In this document: positions 24,215 to 32,813 of the stretch, piece by piece | Position numbering within the stretch: position 1 is the stretch's first letter | How the letters are laid out: each line of letters starts with the position of its first letter | Origin: Thermofilum sp. | Lineage (GTDB): Archaea; Thermoproteota; Thermoprotei; Thermofilales; Thermofilaceae | Assembly: GCA_038741495.1 (NCBI GenBank) | Contig: JAVYKX010000002.1 | Span: forward strand, 1-64,000 | Direction: 5' to 3' | DNA: 64,000 bases | The notes under the pieces: model-generated | The model's input: only the letters and a program-made list of their open reading frames with translations | Told to the model about the DNA's origin: nothing | Database searches by the model: none | Translations under genes and position numbers: made by a program

Positions 24215-25108
24215 TTAGGCGCCGCTGAGAGCGCGCCTGATGCCCTCCGCTAAGGCTCTCGCCGCCGTGACTTTCGCGAAGGGGTTGGGAATCGTATCCG
24301 AAGCTATCACTTCGCTTACGCCAGCGTGAAGCATGCGGGCTTCAGCTCCCTCAGCGAGTATCGCGTGAGCGCAAGCAGCGATTACTTTACTAACTCCGCT
24401 GCTCCGTAGCAGTGAAGCTGCTTCAGCTATGGTGGAACCGGTGCTTATAATATCGTCCACAATAACTGCTCTCTCGGCTTTAATCGCAGTAGCAGTTACG
24501 CTGACCTTATCGTCACCCAGCCTCTCTTTTCTAAGGACATGGTAACTAGTACCGAGAACCTCTGCCACGCGGCGTGCCCATTGCTCAGCTTCCTCGTCCG
24601 GTGCAACCACTGCACAGTCCCCGCATCGATGAACTTCAAGAAGGTACCTGGCGATGTCCGGCATTACGGAGACGTTGTGCACACTTACGTTAAAGACCGC
24701 TGAAGGGTCCCCGACCCTATGAAGGTGAAGGTCCACGGTTATCAGCGAATCTATTCCCGCTGCCTCTAGCTGCCTCGACACGACCGTTAAGCTGATTGCT
24801 TCTCCTCTCTGAAACTCCGAGTCCTGTCTCGCGTACGGTAAGTACGGCATCGCCAGCACAACCTCTCTAGCGCCCAGCCTCTTCGCGGTGCTCGCAGCCA
24901 GAAGGGCTTCGATGAGGCCATCGTTGGGTCTCCGGCCGGCGCACGTGAGAATAACTACGTCCTGACCGCTGACGTCGACAGGTATCCTGACGTAAAGTTC
25001 GCCATCAGGGAACTTCCGCACCAAGAGAGCGGCATGCGGAATACCCGCTGTTTCCGAAGCTCTCCGTCCCAGCTCTGTGCACCAGAGCCCTGAGAGCAGT
25101 ACTGTCAT
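24215..25108 (-). CDS. prs: Ribose-phosphate pyrophosphokinase
   Basis: Makes PRPP from ribose-5-phosphate and ATP. N-terminal marks are RKFPDGELYVRI and YLPYARQDSEFQRGEAIS; the catalytic flexible loop region follows VVAPDEEAEQWA; the PRPP loop is VIVDDIISTGST. The 297-residue length matches the archaeal class III-like enzymes. Its product feeds the phosphoribosyltransferase encoded just downstream. Confidence 0.95.
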   Translation of the reverse strand: MTVLLSGLWCTELGRRASETAGIPHAALLVRKFPDGELYVRIPVDVSGQDVVILTCAGRRPNDGLIEALLAASTAKRLGAREVVLAMPYLPYARQDSEFQRGEAISLTVVSRQLEAAGIDSLITVDLHLHRVGDPSAVFNVSVHNVSVMPDIARYLLEVHRCGDCAVVAPDEEAEQWARRVAEVLGTSYHVLRKERLGDDKVSVTATAIKAERAVIVDDIISTGSTIAEAASLLRSSGVSKVIAACAHAILAEGAEARMLHAGVSEVIASDTIPNPFAKVTAARALAEGIRRALSGA

Positions 25109-25132
25109 CGAGATATGAAGCGAGTCTAGTTA

Positions 25133-25423
25133 TTAACTTCCCCGCTTGGTTGAACGGCTTCTAGAACGAGGTGCCTGCTTCTCGCGAGGCTGCGAGCCTT
25201 GCCAGTAGAGAAGCTTACCGACCAAAGCTTCAGGCTTCCACCTGCTGGTATCCACTTTAACGAGAACGAGTGGGCTCTTCACGGGCCCTATGACGTCGTA
25301 AACGTAGCCTATAAGCATTAACCGGTCATCGTAAATTTTATCGCCGATAGCTGGCACTTCACGGGCCTCGACTACCAGGTTACCTCTCTTGCTGTAAAGC
25401 CTAACACGCCCGAGCACACGCAT
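25133..25423 (-). CDS. gar1: H/ACA RNP protein Gar1
   Basis: Subunit of the H/ACA ribonucleoprotein that guides pseudouridylation of rRNA. The single beta-barrel domain is visible: MRVLGRVRLYSKRGNLVVEA, DKIYDDRLMLIGYVYDVIGPVKSP and LVLVKVD. A basic tail with RSRSRSTKRGS follows. It lies at the head of the minus-strand run and is divergent from Nop5, so C/D and H/ACA core genes share one intergenic region. Nop10 is at 36233. Confidence 0.93.
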   Translation of the reverse strand: MRVLGRVRLYSKRGNLVVEAREVPAIGDKIYDDRLMLIGYVYDVIGPVKSPLVLVKVDTSRWKPEALVGKLLYWQGSQPREKQAPRSRSRSTKRGS

Positions 25424-25455
25424 CGCTCAGCCCGAAAGCGATGCGCTGGAAATGG

Positions 25456-25463
25456 AAATATAT
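25456..25463 (+). promoter_or_regulatory. TATA box of nop5 operon
   Basis: AAATATAT, 28-35 bases before the nop5 ATG. Confidence 0.65.
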
Positions 25464-25490
25464 GTTCGCTACATGTGAGCATCGAGGAGT

Positions 25491-26708
25491 ATGAGCAGGT
25501 ACTATCTTGTGCCTACCGCCTTCGGCGTGATACTTACCGATGAGAGGGGAGAGGTCGTAGCGAGCACGATCTCCGCCTCCTCGGCGGAGAAGGGTAAGGC
25601 AGTAGAGTACATGAAGAAGATCGAGGCGGGGGAGCTTGCCGAGGAGGATTTCAGGCTTCTTTCCGAGAAGCTCTCTGAGGGCGACAGCCTCGTTGTTGAG
25701 GACGAGGACCTGGCGAGATTTCTGGCAAAGACGCTGAAAGTCAACGTGAGTACCGCTCCGGGTTCAGGCGTATTCAAGGAGATACGCCGTAGGATGTCGG
25801 AGATAGTCGCCAAGCTTGCCGGAATCGAGGTCGAACAGTACTACGATAGACTGCGGGAGGCATCCATCGAAGTGACCAGGAGCAAGGTAAAGGAGGTTGC
25901 AGAGAAGAGGGATCTCTTCATAGCTCAGGCGATACGCGCCCTCGACGACGTCAACAAAACGATTAACTTGTTCGCTTCGAGAGTTCGGGAATGGTACGGG
26001 TTACACTTCCCGGAGTTAGATGAACTCGTGGAAGATCACGAGGATTATCTCAAGATCGTTAGCAGGATTGGCGACCGTAGGAATATAACGCCCGAAGCTC
26101 TGAGGAAGCTAGGCTTCGAGGATGAGCTCGCTAGAAAGATTATCTCGGCTGCTTCCACTGGAATGGGGGCGGACCTCACGGACTTCGACCTCAACGCGAT
26201 AAGGCTCGTTTCAGACGTGGGGTTACAGCTCTACTCCATTAGGCGTGATCTCGAGAAGTATATCGACGAAGCGATGTACGAAGTTGCACCAAACGTGAGA
26301 GGGCTCGTCGGCCCGCTTCTGGGAGCACGGCTGATAGCCCTCGCTGGAGGGTTAAGCAAGCTCGCAACGCTGCCTGCAAGCACGATACAGGTTCTGGGCG
26401 CGGAGAAAGCGCTCTTCAGAGCCTTAAGGTACGGGGCAAAGCCGCCAAAGCACGGCGTTATATTCCAGCACTCTCTGATCCATAAGTCGCCTAAATGGCA
26501 GAGAGGCAAGATAGCCAGGGCGCTGGCCGCGAAGCTAGCAATTGCAGCCCGAATCGACGCGTTCACGGGCGAGTACCGTGCCGACGAGCTGCGCGAAGAC
26601 CTTGAAAAGCGAGTGGAAGAAATACGCGCACTGTATCCCACACCACCGCCGAAGAAAGCGCGAGCAGAGGAAAAAGAAAAGATGCGCAGAAGAGGTAAAA
26701 GGAGGTAG
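25491..26708 (+). CDS. nop5: C/D box RNP protein Nop5 (Nop56/58)
   Basis: Scaffold of box C/D ribonucleoproteins that 2'-O-methylate rRNA and tRNA. The N-terminal domain binds fibrillarin. The central coiled coil spans about 130-240, and the C-terminal Nop domain contains APNVRGLVGPLLGARLIALAG, LPASTIQVLGAEKALFRAL and KHGVIFQHSLI. A charged KKARAEEKEKMRRRGKRR tail ends it. The fibrillarin gene follows at once, the usual archaeal pairing. Confidence 0.97.
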   Translation: MSRYYLVPTAFGVILTDERGEVVASTISASSAEKGKAVEYMKKIEAGELAEEDFRLLSEKLSEGDSLVVEDEDLARFLAKTLKVNVSTAPGSGVFKEIRRRMSEIVAKLAGIEVEQYYDRLREASIEVTRSKVKEVAEKRDLFIAQAIRALDDVNKTINLFASRVREWYGLHFPELDELVEDHEDYLKIVSRIGDRRNITPEALRKLGFEDELARKIISAASTGMGADLTDFDLNAIRLVSDVGLQLYSIRRDLEKYIDEAMYEVAPNVRGLVGPLLGARLIALAGGLSKLATLPASTIQVLGAEKALFRALRYGAKPPKHGVIFQHSLIHKSPKWQRGKIARALAAKLAIAARIDAFTGEYRADELREDLEKRVEEIRALYPTPPPKKARAEEKEKMRRRGKRR

Positions 26709-26726
26709 TGCAGCTGGGTGAGCGGT

Positions 26727-27431
26727 ATGAGCATTAGGGCTGTGGGCGTTGAACCTCATGAAAAGTTTCCCGGTGTTTACTGGATAGAGTTTGAAGATGG
26801 GAGCAAGCGTTTAGCGACTGTGAATCTAGCGCCTCGAGTTAGAGTTTACGGGGAGCAGCTGGTAGTGATGGGGGGACAAGAGTACAGGGTATGGAACCCG
26901 TACCGCAGCAAACTCGCAGGCGCTATCATGAAGAATTTGTCGATAAACCCAATAGCACCCGGGTCTAGGATCCTCTACCTCGGTACGGCCTCTGGCACTA
27001 CTCCTAGCCACATCTCCGACATCATAGGGCCGAGAGGAGTCTTGTACGGTGTCGAGTTCGCACCTCGAGTCATGCGGGAGTTTATAGAAAAAGTCGTGAT
27101 TCACAGGAGAAACGTGATACCGCTCTTGGCCGATGCACGCTTTCCGACAAAGTACGCTCATATAGTTGAAAGAGTGGATGTAATTTACGCGGATATAGCT
27201 CAACCGTTTCAAAGTAAAATAGTAGCTGATAATGCTGATTTGTTCCTCGAGGAAGGCGGGTGGATAATGATGGCGATCAAGGCAATGAGTATAGATGTGA
27301 CCAAGCAGCCCTCTGAGACTTATAAGAAGGAAATATCGCACCTGGAGGACAGAGGCTACAAAGTTAAGGAGGTACTGCACCTTGAGCCGTACGACGAAGC
27401 ACATGCGTTCATCGTAGCCAGGAGAGATTGA
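26727..27431 (+). CDS. flpA: Fibrillarin, rRNA/tRNA 2'-O-methyltransferase
   Basis: Catalytic subunit of box C/D RNPs. The Rossmann core has [20 protein letters not shown] (SAM site), VYGVEFAPR in the form LYGVEFAPR, and [12 protein letters not shown]; the N-terminal domain contains [19 protein letters not shown] 26727 is preferred over GTG 26718 because of the GGTGAGCGGT just before it. It is in the same operon as Nop5 and 70 bases ahead of the HTH regulator. Confidence 0.97.
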   Translation: MSIRAVGVEPHEKFPGVYWIEFEDGSKRLATVNLAPRVRVYGEQLVVMGGQEYRVWNPYRSKLAGAIMKNLSINPIAPGSRILYLGTASGTTPSHISDIIGPRGVLYGVEFAPRVMREFIEKVVIHRRNVIPLLADARFPTKYAHIVERVDVIYADIAQPFQSKIVADNADLFLEEGGWIMMAIKAMSIDVTKQPSETYKKEISHLEDRGYKVKEVLHLEPYDEAHAFIVARRD

Positions 27432-27502
27432 AGGAGATGGAGCACACTGAGAGGAAAGTTTATTCCACTGGAGCTTCAATATAGTTCCAGAAAGCGGAGG
27501 AC

Positions 27503-28420
27503 ATGAGAGCAAGAAGCATCAGGCGCGTAGAGCTTAAAACGGGTAAGTATTGCGTAGACGAGGTTATAATTCACGAGGATACCGAGATAGTGCTTAGCAA
27601 GAGAGTTGAAGATGCATCTCTGCTATCTAGAGGTATGAGCGAGGAGCTAAGGGCTATGGGCGACTTCCTCGAAGCGCTCCCCGTAATTTCCGCAGAAAAA
27701 ATACAGGGGGAGAGAGTGGAGGAGGGTATCGTTTACTCGAGGCACAGAATCGCTGTGCTGAGCCGCAGAACTTTGGAGGAGATTTTGCAGAGAGATTCCG
27801 AGGAACCTCTGGTGTACATGGATAGGGGAGGCATTTACGTGAAAGTCAGGGGCGACGTTCTGCGGAGATTGCGGGAGAAGCGGGGGCTGAGCCGCAGCGA
27901 TGTTGCAAACGAGTTAAGGGTATCTCCGAGGATGGTCGCAAGGTACGAGGAGAACCTCTCGGATGCCACTCTTGAGGTGGCGGAGAGATTGGGTAACCTT
28001 TTTGGCCCGGAGGTGTTTGAACGGCTCTCGATAAAAGCTTTAAAAAGATTCTTCTACGAGTCGGGAACTGTCAGCACTACACACCCTAAGGATGCTTACC
28101 TGGGGCAGCTTCTCGTAAGTTTGGCGAGATACGGCTATAGGGGTTACACCTTCTCGCGGGCACCCATAGACGCTGGCGCTAAGAAGAGTGAGGGCGTGTT
28201 GAAAATAGCTATAAAGAAACGCGAAGCTCAGGAGGATGAGCAGGAGCTGAACTTAGCCAGGGAGCTCGCGGAGGAGACCGGGACCAGGCTTGTCGTCGTA
28301 TCGGAAGCTGCGGAGTACAGGAAGTACGGTGAGAACTGCATAGTTGTTCCAAAGAGCTCGGCAAGCGAAGTTGCAAAAAGAATAATCTCTCAAATCTCAT
28401 CGTTCGACGAGTCTTCATGA
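27503..28420 (+). CDS. Archaeal HTH regulator (COG1395 type)
   Basis: A 305-residue archaeal protein with a Cro/C1-type helix-turn-helix in the middle (LREKRGLSRSDVANELRVSP, about residues 121-145) flanked by an N-terminal alpha-beta domain and a C-terminal alpha-beta domain ending in NCIVVPKSSASEV. This is the architecture of COG1395 regulators, whose targets are unknown. GGAGG precedes the ATG. Its stop overlaps the start of Trm1 (ATGA), implying coupled translation. Confidence 0.85.
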   Translation: MRARSIRRVELKTGKYCVDEVIIHEDTEIVLSKRVEDASLLSRGMSEELRAMGDFLEALPVISAEKIQGERVEEGIVYSRHRIAVLSRRTLEEILQRDSEEPLVYMDRGGIYVKVRGDVLRRLREKRGLSRSDVANELRVSPRMVARYEENLSDATLEVAERLGNLFGPEVFERLSIKALKRFFYESGTVSTTHPKDAYLGQLLVSLARYGYRGYTFSRAPIDAGAKKSEGVLKIAIKKREAQEDEQELNLARELAEETGTRLVVVSEAAEYRKYGENCIVVPKSSASEVAKRIISQISSFDESS

Positions 28421-29646
28421 GTAGCACTCCGTGCCCTCTAACCGAAATTTGGGAGGGCAAGGCCAAGATAAGGGTCTGCGACCTTAGCAAATTTGCCGAC
28501 GAAAAAGGGTATGTAGATCCGGCGTGGGCCCCCGTCTTCTACAATCCTCTCATGAAGTGTTCACGAGACATCTCATCCGCAGCCGTGGGAGCTTTTGCCG
28601 AAATTAGGGGGAAGAGGCTGAAAGTTGTAGACGCTTTTTGCGCTACGGGTGTAAGGGGAATCCGCTACGCTCTTGAAAACGAGGCGGTTGAGCTTCTGTA
28701 CCTAAACGACATTGACCCGGTTTGTTACGAGCTTACTCTGAGGAACATTGAGCTAAACTCCCTCTCAGACATAGCACGTGCCACCAATTTGGATGCCGTA
28801 CGCTTCTTCTCGGAATTCGGAAAGTTCGACGTTGTTGATGTGGATCCTTTCGGCTCCCCGGTCAAGTACGTTGACCCTGCTTTGAGGGCGGTCGCTAACG
28901 GGGGGATGCTATGTGTCACAGCAACAGATCTCTCCCCGCTTGTGGGAAAGTTCCCAGGAGCATGCATGAGAAAATACTTCTCTTACGTGGCCCCGACGGA
29001 GTTTGGTAGAGAACTGGCTGTACGGGTCCTCCTATACTTCATCGCTAGAGAAGCTGCGAAGCTGGATCTCAGAATAGAGCCGCTGCTGTCCTACTACATG
29101 CTTCACCACGTTAGGGTCTGCGTCCGCGTTCTAAAGAGAAAAGTCAACTACAGCTGGTACGAGAAAAACATCGGCTACGCTGCGTACAACCCTTTAACGC
29201 TCGAACGATACATGGTGAGCATAGCGGAACTTCAGAACCTGCGGTCTCCTGTGCGCGCCTCGCCGATGGGACCCCTGTGGACTAGCAAGTTCGCAGACGA
29301 GTACTTCGCGGAGAAAACGCTTCTCACGTACTCGAAGCGTGTTGAAGAGGCTGGCTACTGCCCCCAGGGTAAGCGCGTGTTATCGTTGCTGCTCTCCGAG
29401 CTATCACTACCCCCGCTCTACTTCACTACCGATGCGATCGCCTCAAAGTACGGCATCCCACTGGAGGCGCCGCTGAGGGAGGTGATCGAGGAGCTTCGCT
29501 CCAGAGGCTTCGCAGCTTCGAGGACGCACTTCGACCCTAAAGGCTTCAGGACAACGGCGCCGCTCGAGGTTACGGTGAAGGTACTGGAGGAGATTGCGGC
29601 TCGGAATAAACCTGCTGATCAGTTCCCGAAAACGCTACCCGGATAG
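28417..29646 (+). CDS. trm1: tRNA (guanine26-N2)-dimethyltransferase Trm1
   Basis: Makes m2,2G26 in tRNAs using SAM. The catalytic Rossmann domain has VVDAFCATGVRGIRYA, YLNDIDPVCYELTLRNIELN and the motif IV DVDPFGSPVKYVDPAL. The C-terminal domain typical of Trm1 follows, with YYMLHHVRVCVRVL and GPLWTSKF. The 409 residues fit. It overlaps the upstream HTH gene by four bases. Confidence 0.95.
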   Translation: MSSTPCPLTEIWEGKAKIRVCDLSKFADEKGYVDPAWAPVFYNPLMKCSRDISSAAVGAFAEIRGKRLKVVDAFCATGVRGIRYALENEAVELLYLNDIDPVCYELTLRNIELNSLSDIARATNLDAVRFFSEFGKFDVVDVDPFGSPVKYVDPALRAVANGGMLCVTATDLSPLVGKFPGACMRKYFSYVAPTEFGRELAVRVLLYFIAREAAKLDLRIEPLLSYYMLHHVRVCVRVLKRKVNYSWYEKNIGYAAYNPLTLERYMVSIAELQNLRSPVRASPMGPLWTSKFADEYFAEKTLLTYSKRVEEAGYCPQGKRVLSLLLSELSLPPLYFTTDAIASKYGIPLEAPLREVIEELRSRGFAASRTHFDPKGFRTTAPLEVTVKVLEEIAARNKPADQFPKTLPG

Positions 29647-29698
29647 CGCTCGACACCTACTCTCGAGACCGCCCGACTCTCCGTGCTTCATCGAAGGG

Positions 29699-29709
29699 TT
29701 TTTATTTAG
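29699..29709 (+). promoter_or_regulatory. TATA box of the eL15 operon
   Basis: TTTTTATTTAG, 30-40 bases before the eL15 ATG. Confidence 0.65.
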
Positions 29710-29738
29710 TGCCGCGGGTAGCAGCCGGTGCTCTTTAG

Positions 29739-30317
29739 ATGGGATACTTCAAGTACATCGCTGAAATGTGGCATAGTCGAGCGGACGCTCACAGGGCAGT
29801 GCAGCGTGAAAGGATGACTAAATGGCGCCGCGAACCTGCTGTGGTCAGGGTTGAACGCCCCCTAAGACCTGACAGAGCTCACGCGCTAGGGTACAAGGCC
29901 AAGCCAGGCTACGTAGTGGTCAGAGTAAGGGTCCGTAAAGGCGGCCTCAACAGGCCTAGACCTCGGAGCGGCAGAAGGCCGAAGAGAATGGGGGTCGCAG
30001 GGTACAGCCCCCACAAGAGTACTCAGTGGATAGCTGAGGAGAGAGCTGCGAGAAAATTCCCCAATCTGGTCGTTCTGGGATCGTACTGGGTCGGTGAAGA
30101 TGGCGTGTACAAGTGGTACGAGGTAGTAATGGCTGACCCCAGTCACCCATCTATTAAAAACGATCCCGAGCGAAGATGGATTGCTGGCTACGTCGCTAGA
30201 AGGAGAGTTAGGCTCACGCGCGAGAGAGCGTTAAAGATACTCTCAAAGATAGAGTTGGAGCCGCCGAGCGGACCTTCCAGGACGCAAGGAGAGGTTGATG
30301 GAGCTACCAGGACTTAA
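29739..30317 (+). CDS. rpl15e: Ribosomal protein eL15
   Basis: Large-subunit protein. Marks are [36 protein letters not shown]-like [20 protein letters not shown] and [19 protein letters not shown]. It opens the four-gene run eL15, COG1325 protein, Rnp3, Rnp2, which is the left half of the known archaeal exosome superoperon. Confidence 0.96.
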   Translation: MGYFKYIAEMWHSRADAHRAVQRERMTKWRREPAVVRVERPLRPDRAHALGYKAKPGYVVVRVRVRKGGLNRPRPRSGRRPKRMGVAGYSPHKSTQWIAEERAARKFPNLVVLGSYWVGEDGVYKWYEVVMADPSHPSIKNDPERRWIAGYVARRRVRLTRERALKILSKIELEPPSGPSRTQGEVDGATRT

Positions 30318-30708
30318 AGAGCCTGTACGCATCGAGCTTTCTTGCCATGTTCACGCCACCGAAGACGAGCAAAAAGTTCTGAGAGCGCTTTGGAACGTTT
30401 TGCCCGAGCACATGCGTGAATCAGGTAGGGTATCGGTAACTAGCTTCAAGGCCCGCGGGTACTACGGCAACCCTATTCTTATCATCACCGCGAGCGTATC
30501 GGGTCCGGAAGCTAAAGAAGTTCTGGAGCACCTGTTCGAAAAACTAAGCAGTGAAGACAGAAAGTACTTGTCAGCGACTTTAAATGCTCGCCTCCAGGGT
30601 GGGAAGCTCTACTTAAGGTTGAACAAACAGAAAGCCTACGCTGGAGTTATCGGTCTCAGCGAGGGCGATGATGTAATCAGGGTGGTCGTATCCTTTAAGA
30701 GAAAGTGA
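30298..30708 (+). CDS. Predicted exosome-associated RNA-binding protein (COG1325/DUF54)
   Basis: A 136-residue alpha-beta protein of the DUF54 family, found in archaeal exosome superoperons and thought to bind RNA. Visible marks are [40 protein letters not shown] and [22 protein letters not shown] 30298 is used; it overlaps the end of eL15 by 20 bases. The stop overlaps the GTG start of Rnp3. No function has been shown to my knowledge; the link to RNA processing rests on context. Confidence 0.85.
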   Translation: MELPGLKEPVRIELSCHVHATEDEQKVLRALWNVLPEHMRESGRVSVTSFKARGYYGNPILIITASVSGPEAKEVLEHLFEKLSSEDRKYLSATLNARLQGGKLYLRLNKQKAYAGVIGLSEGDDVIRVVVSFKRK

Positions 30709-31496
30709 GTTCGAGGCTTCGCCTCATGCCGCGCCGTAAACTCTACGATGCCTTTGCAGGTGGCTTTAAGGTAGAGGACATCGAAGAGGGTGAAGACAGG
30801 GTCTCCTCGATTCTGGAGCAGGTAATCAGGGAGAGTAAAAGGTCAATGTTCCGCGGCTGCCTGCCCGTACTCATGCTCGATAGCTATGGTGCGAGAACTG
30901 CGAGGGCGGCAGCCGCCGCAAGTAGCTTGGTCGAAAAGGTGGCAGCCAGGGAGAATTACAGATGTTATCTGCGTTGCCACGTATACGCCAGAAGTTTAAG
31001 CGAGGTGAAAAGGTTAGTCGCGGGAGTAAGGAAGCACTGCGTGATAGTATCCGTGGAATCAACCTCCAGGGAAATTACAGCATTTGCGTGCAGAGATAGG
31101 AGAGTGGACATAGTTACGGTAGTTCCGGGGGTCACTCAAGCGATCCCTCGGGGAGACCTCTTATACGCCATCGATAGAGGTAGAATCTTCGAGCTCACGT
31201 TAAGCCACCTACTTGGAGGGGATAAGCTGGAAATCGCGAGAAGATTATCATCAACCCTGCCTGTTGTGCGCAAGCTTACCCAGAAAGGCTTACCCCTGAT
31301 ACTATCCTCCGGCCCTCGCCTGCCTTACACGCCTGCGAGCTACAGGGCTACGCTCTCCTTCGCGAAAGAAGTCTTGGAAATCCCCACAGATGTAGTGGCA
31401 CGGTCGATGGGGCCCGTACTGGAGTCGAGGATTAGGCAGAATCTTGAGAAGATTTCCGGGCTAAGGCCAGTGGAGGGTGTTATCATTGAAAGCTAA
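30705..31496 (+). CDS. rnp3: RNase P protein component 3 (Rpp30 homolog)
   Basis: TIM-barrel-like RNase P subunit that pairs with Rnp2 (Pop5) to support catalysis. The barrel pattern is seen in RDRRVDIVTVVPGVTQAIP, GRIFELTLSHLL and GLPLILSSGPRLPYTPASYR. The N-terminal 60 residues are more variable than usual. Start is GTG 30705 within the preceding stop (GTGA). Its end overlaps Rnp2 by 20 bases. Confidence 0.92.
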   Translation: MSSRLRLMPRRKLYDAFAGGFKVEDIEEGEDRVSSILEQVIRESKRSMFRGCLPVLMLDSYGARTARAAAAASSLVEKVAARENYRCYLRCHVYARSLSEVKRLVAGVRKHCVIVSVESTSREITAFACRDRRVDIVTVVPGVTQAIPRGDLLYAIDRGRIFELTLSHLLGGDKLEIARRLSSTLPVVRKLTQKGLPLILSSGPRLPYTPASYRATLSFAKEVLEIPTDVVARSMGPVLESRIRQNLEKISGLRPVEGVIIES

Positions 31497-31815
31497 GCGC
31501 CGGTACGTGATAATCCGATGCAGGGAGGGGCCGATGGAGCCTGAGAAGATTCTAGCTAGGATTTCTGAGGCTGTCGCTAACGCTTTCGGTGTCGTTGGGC
31601 TAGCGCACGTCAATCCCCGGCTCGTGAGCAGGGAGCCGGGGTCCCTGCTTATAGTATCTGTAAATAGGGAGGGCCTGGATAAGCTTCTGGCAGCTCTGCT
31701 CATCAGCGAGGAACGTTCCTTCGAGATCATTAAAGTAGCTGGAACGGTTAGGAGGGCGGCAAGAATACTAGCTTCGCTTAGCCCGGCTGGAAACGAGTGC
31801 AGGGACGAACGATAG
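31477..31815 (+). CDS. rnp2: RNase P protein component 2 (Pop5 homolog)
   Basis: Small ferredoxin-like RNase P subunit. Marks are KRRYVIIRCREG at the start, ISEAVANAFGVVGLAHVNPR, SREPGSLLIVSVNREGLDKL and the closing IIKVAGTVRRAARIL. The start is GTG 31477 inside the Rnp3 gene; TTG 31486 is less likely. Rnp2 and Rnp3 work as a pair and are made here from overlapping genes, which favours one-to-one production. Confidence 0.88.
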   Translation: MLSLKAKRRYVIIRCREGPMEPEKILARISEAVANAFGVVGLAHVNPRLVSREPGSLLIVSVNREGLDKLLAALLISEERSFEIIKVAGTVRRAARILASLSPAGNECRDER

Positions 31816-31857
31816 ACTAAAAGCGGTGGCTGCGCAGTTGAGGGGCATGCGAGGGGT

Positions 31858-32706
31858 TTGTCTGAAGTAGTATGTCCAGAGTGCGGCTACCGAGGAGTAC
31901 TCGTGCTGCATGAAGACACTGGTGAGTATGTTTGCCCCCAATGCGGCTACGTTTTCCCAGAGCCCACGTTTGAGCGGAGTCCACCATTAGCGCGCGATAT
32001 AGAGAAAGGGCGCATACACTACGCTGTTAGCCGCGGTACTTCAACAACTCCACCATCGGTATCTAAGCAGTACGCTCGCGGTTCTTACAAGCTCGAGACC
32101 ACTACTAGAGGTCAGCGGCGCAGCAGCAGTGTACTGCGCTTGCTCTCAAGCCTTAAGGTTCCAAAGCATATAGCAGAGGAGGTGCTTCAGCTGGTTGAGA
32201 AGGCGGCAAGAGGAGGCTTACTTAAAGGAAGAAGTACACGGATAGTTGTGGCAGCCCTTCTCCTTTACGAGATGAAGAGAAACCCGAACCTGCAGGTAGC
32301 TACCGAGGATATAGAGAAGCTTGCCAGAGCAGAGATGAAGAAAGTGTACAAGTGCTACCGCCTGCTGCTTAGCAGCGGTATTATACAGGAAGCGCAGTCC
32401 GCGAGACCGCGGAAGCCTAGCCACGTCGTAGCAAGCTTGGCTGGTAAAGCAGGGCTGAGGGAAATTTTTGCGCAGCAGAATATACCGATAAGAGTAGTTG
32501 CCCACTTTGCGGACGAGGTGGCGGTAAAACTTCAGGGGAGAAAGCCGGCCGGCATAGCTGCTGCGGTGATGTACTTGGTGTTTAAAATGATGAACATTAA
32601 GAAGACCCAGGTAGAGTTAGCGAGGCTTGCTGGAGTTTCGCCGCTCACTCTTCGACGATTGTCCAGACAGATACCCGAGCAGCTTGAAATAATCATCAAG
32701 GTTTAG
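31858..32706 (+). CDS. tfb: Transcription factor B (TFB), divergent form
   Basis: Archaeal TFIIB homolog that recruits RNA polymerase to TATA-TBP. A zinc ribbon (C6, C9, C26, C29) is followed by two cyclin folds, of which KLQGRKPAGIAAAVMYLVF is the clearest part. The usual B-reader and linker signature (an RAF..EQR..R.GAP...HD.GLST stretch) is missing; instead the linker reads RIHYAVSRGTSTTPPSVS. Start is TTG 31858. At 282 residues it is shorter than most TFBs. It probably is a secondary TFB; another standard copy would be expected elsewhere in the genome. Confidence 0.85.
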   Translation: MSEVVCPECGYRGVLVLHEDTGEYVCPQCGYVFPEPTFERSPPLARDIEKGRIHYAVSRGTSTTPPSVSKQYARGSYKLETTTRGQRRSSSVLRLLSSLKVPKHIAEEVLQLVEKAARGGLLKGRSTRIVVAALLLYEMKRNPNLQVATEDIEKLARAEMKKVYKCYRLLLSSGIIQEAQSARPRKPSHVVASLAGKAGLREIFAQQNIPIRVVAHFADEVAVKLQGRKPAGIAAAVMYLVFKMMNIKKTQVELARLAGVSPLTLRRLSRQIPEQLEIIIKV

Positions 32707-32752
32707 GTGCTCTGAGCGGTGAGGCGCCGCAAGGAGATGAGAGACAAGAAGA

Positions 32753-32759
32753 TTTATAT
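32753..32759 (+). promoter_or_regulatory. TATA box of coiled-coil gene
   Basis: TTTATAT in GATTTATATCC, about 55 bases before ATG 32814; a short untranslated leader of about 30 bases is implied. Confidence 0.55.
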
Positions 32760-32813
32760 CCACTCGGCGTGCTGGTTCGTGCTGCCTCATAAACCGCGTT
32801 AAGGCGTGGTCTC

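Noticed and set aside
26826-27512. 228-residue open frame antisense to fibrillarin
   Set aside because: Overlaps a certain gene completely and shows no recognisable protein features.
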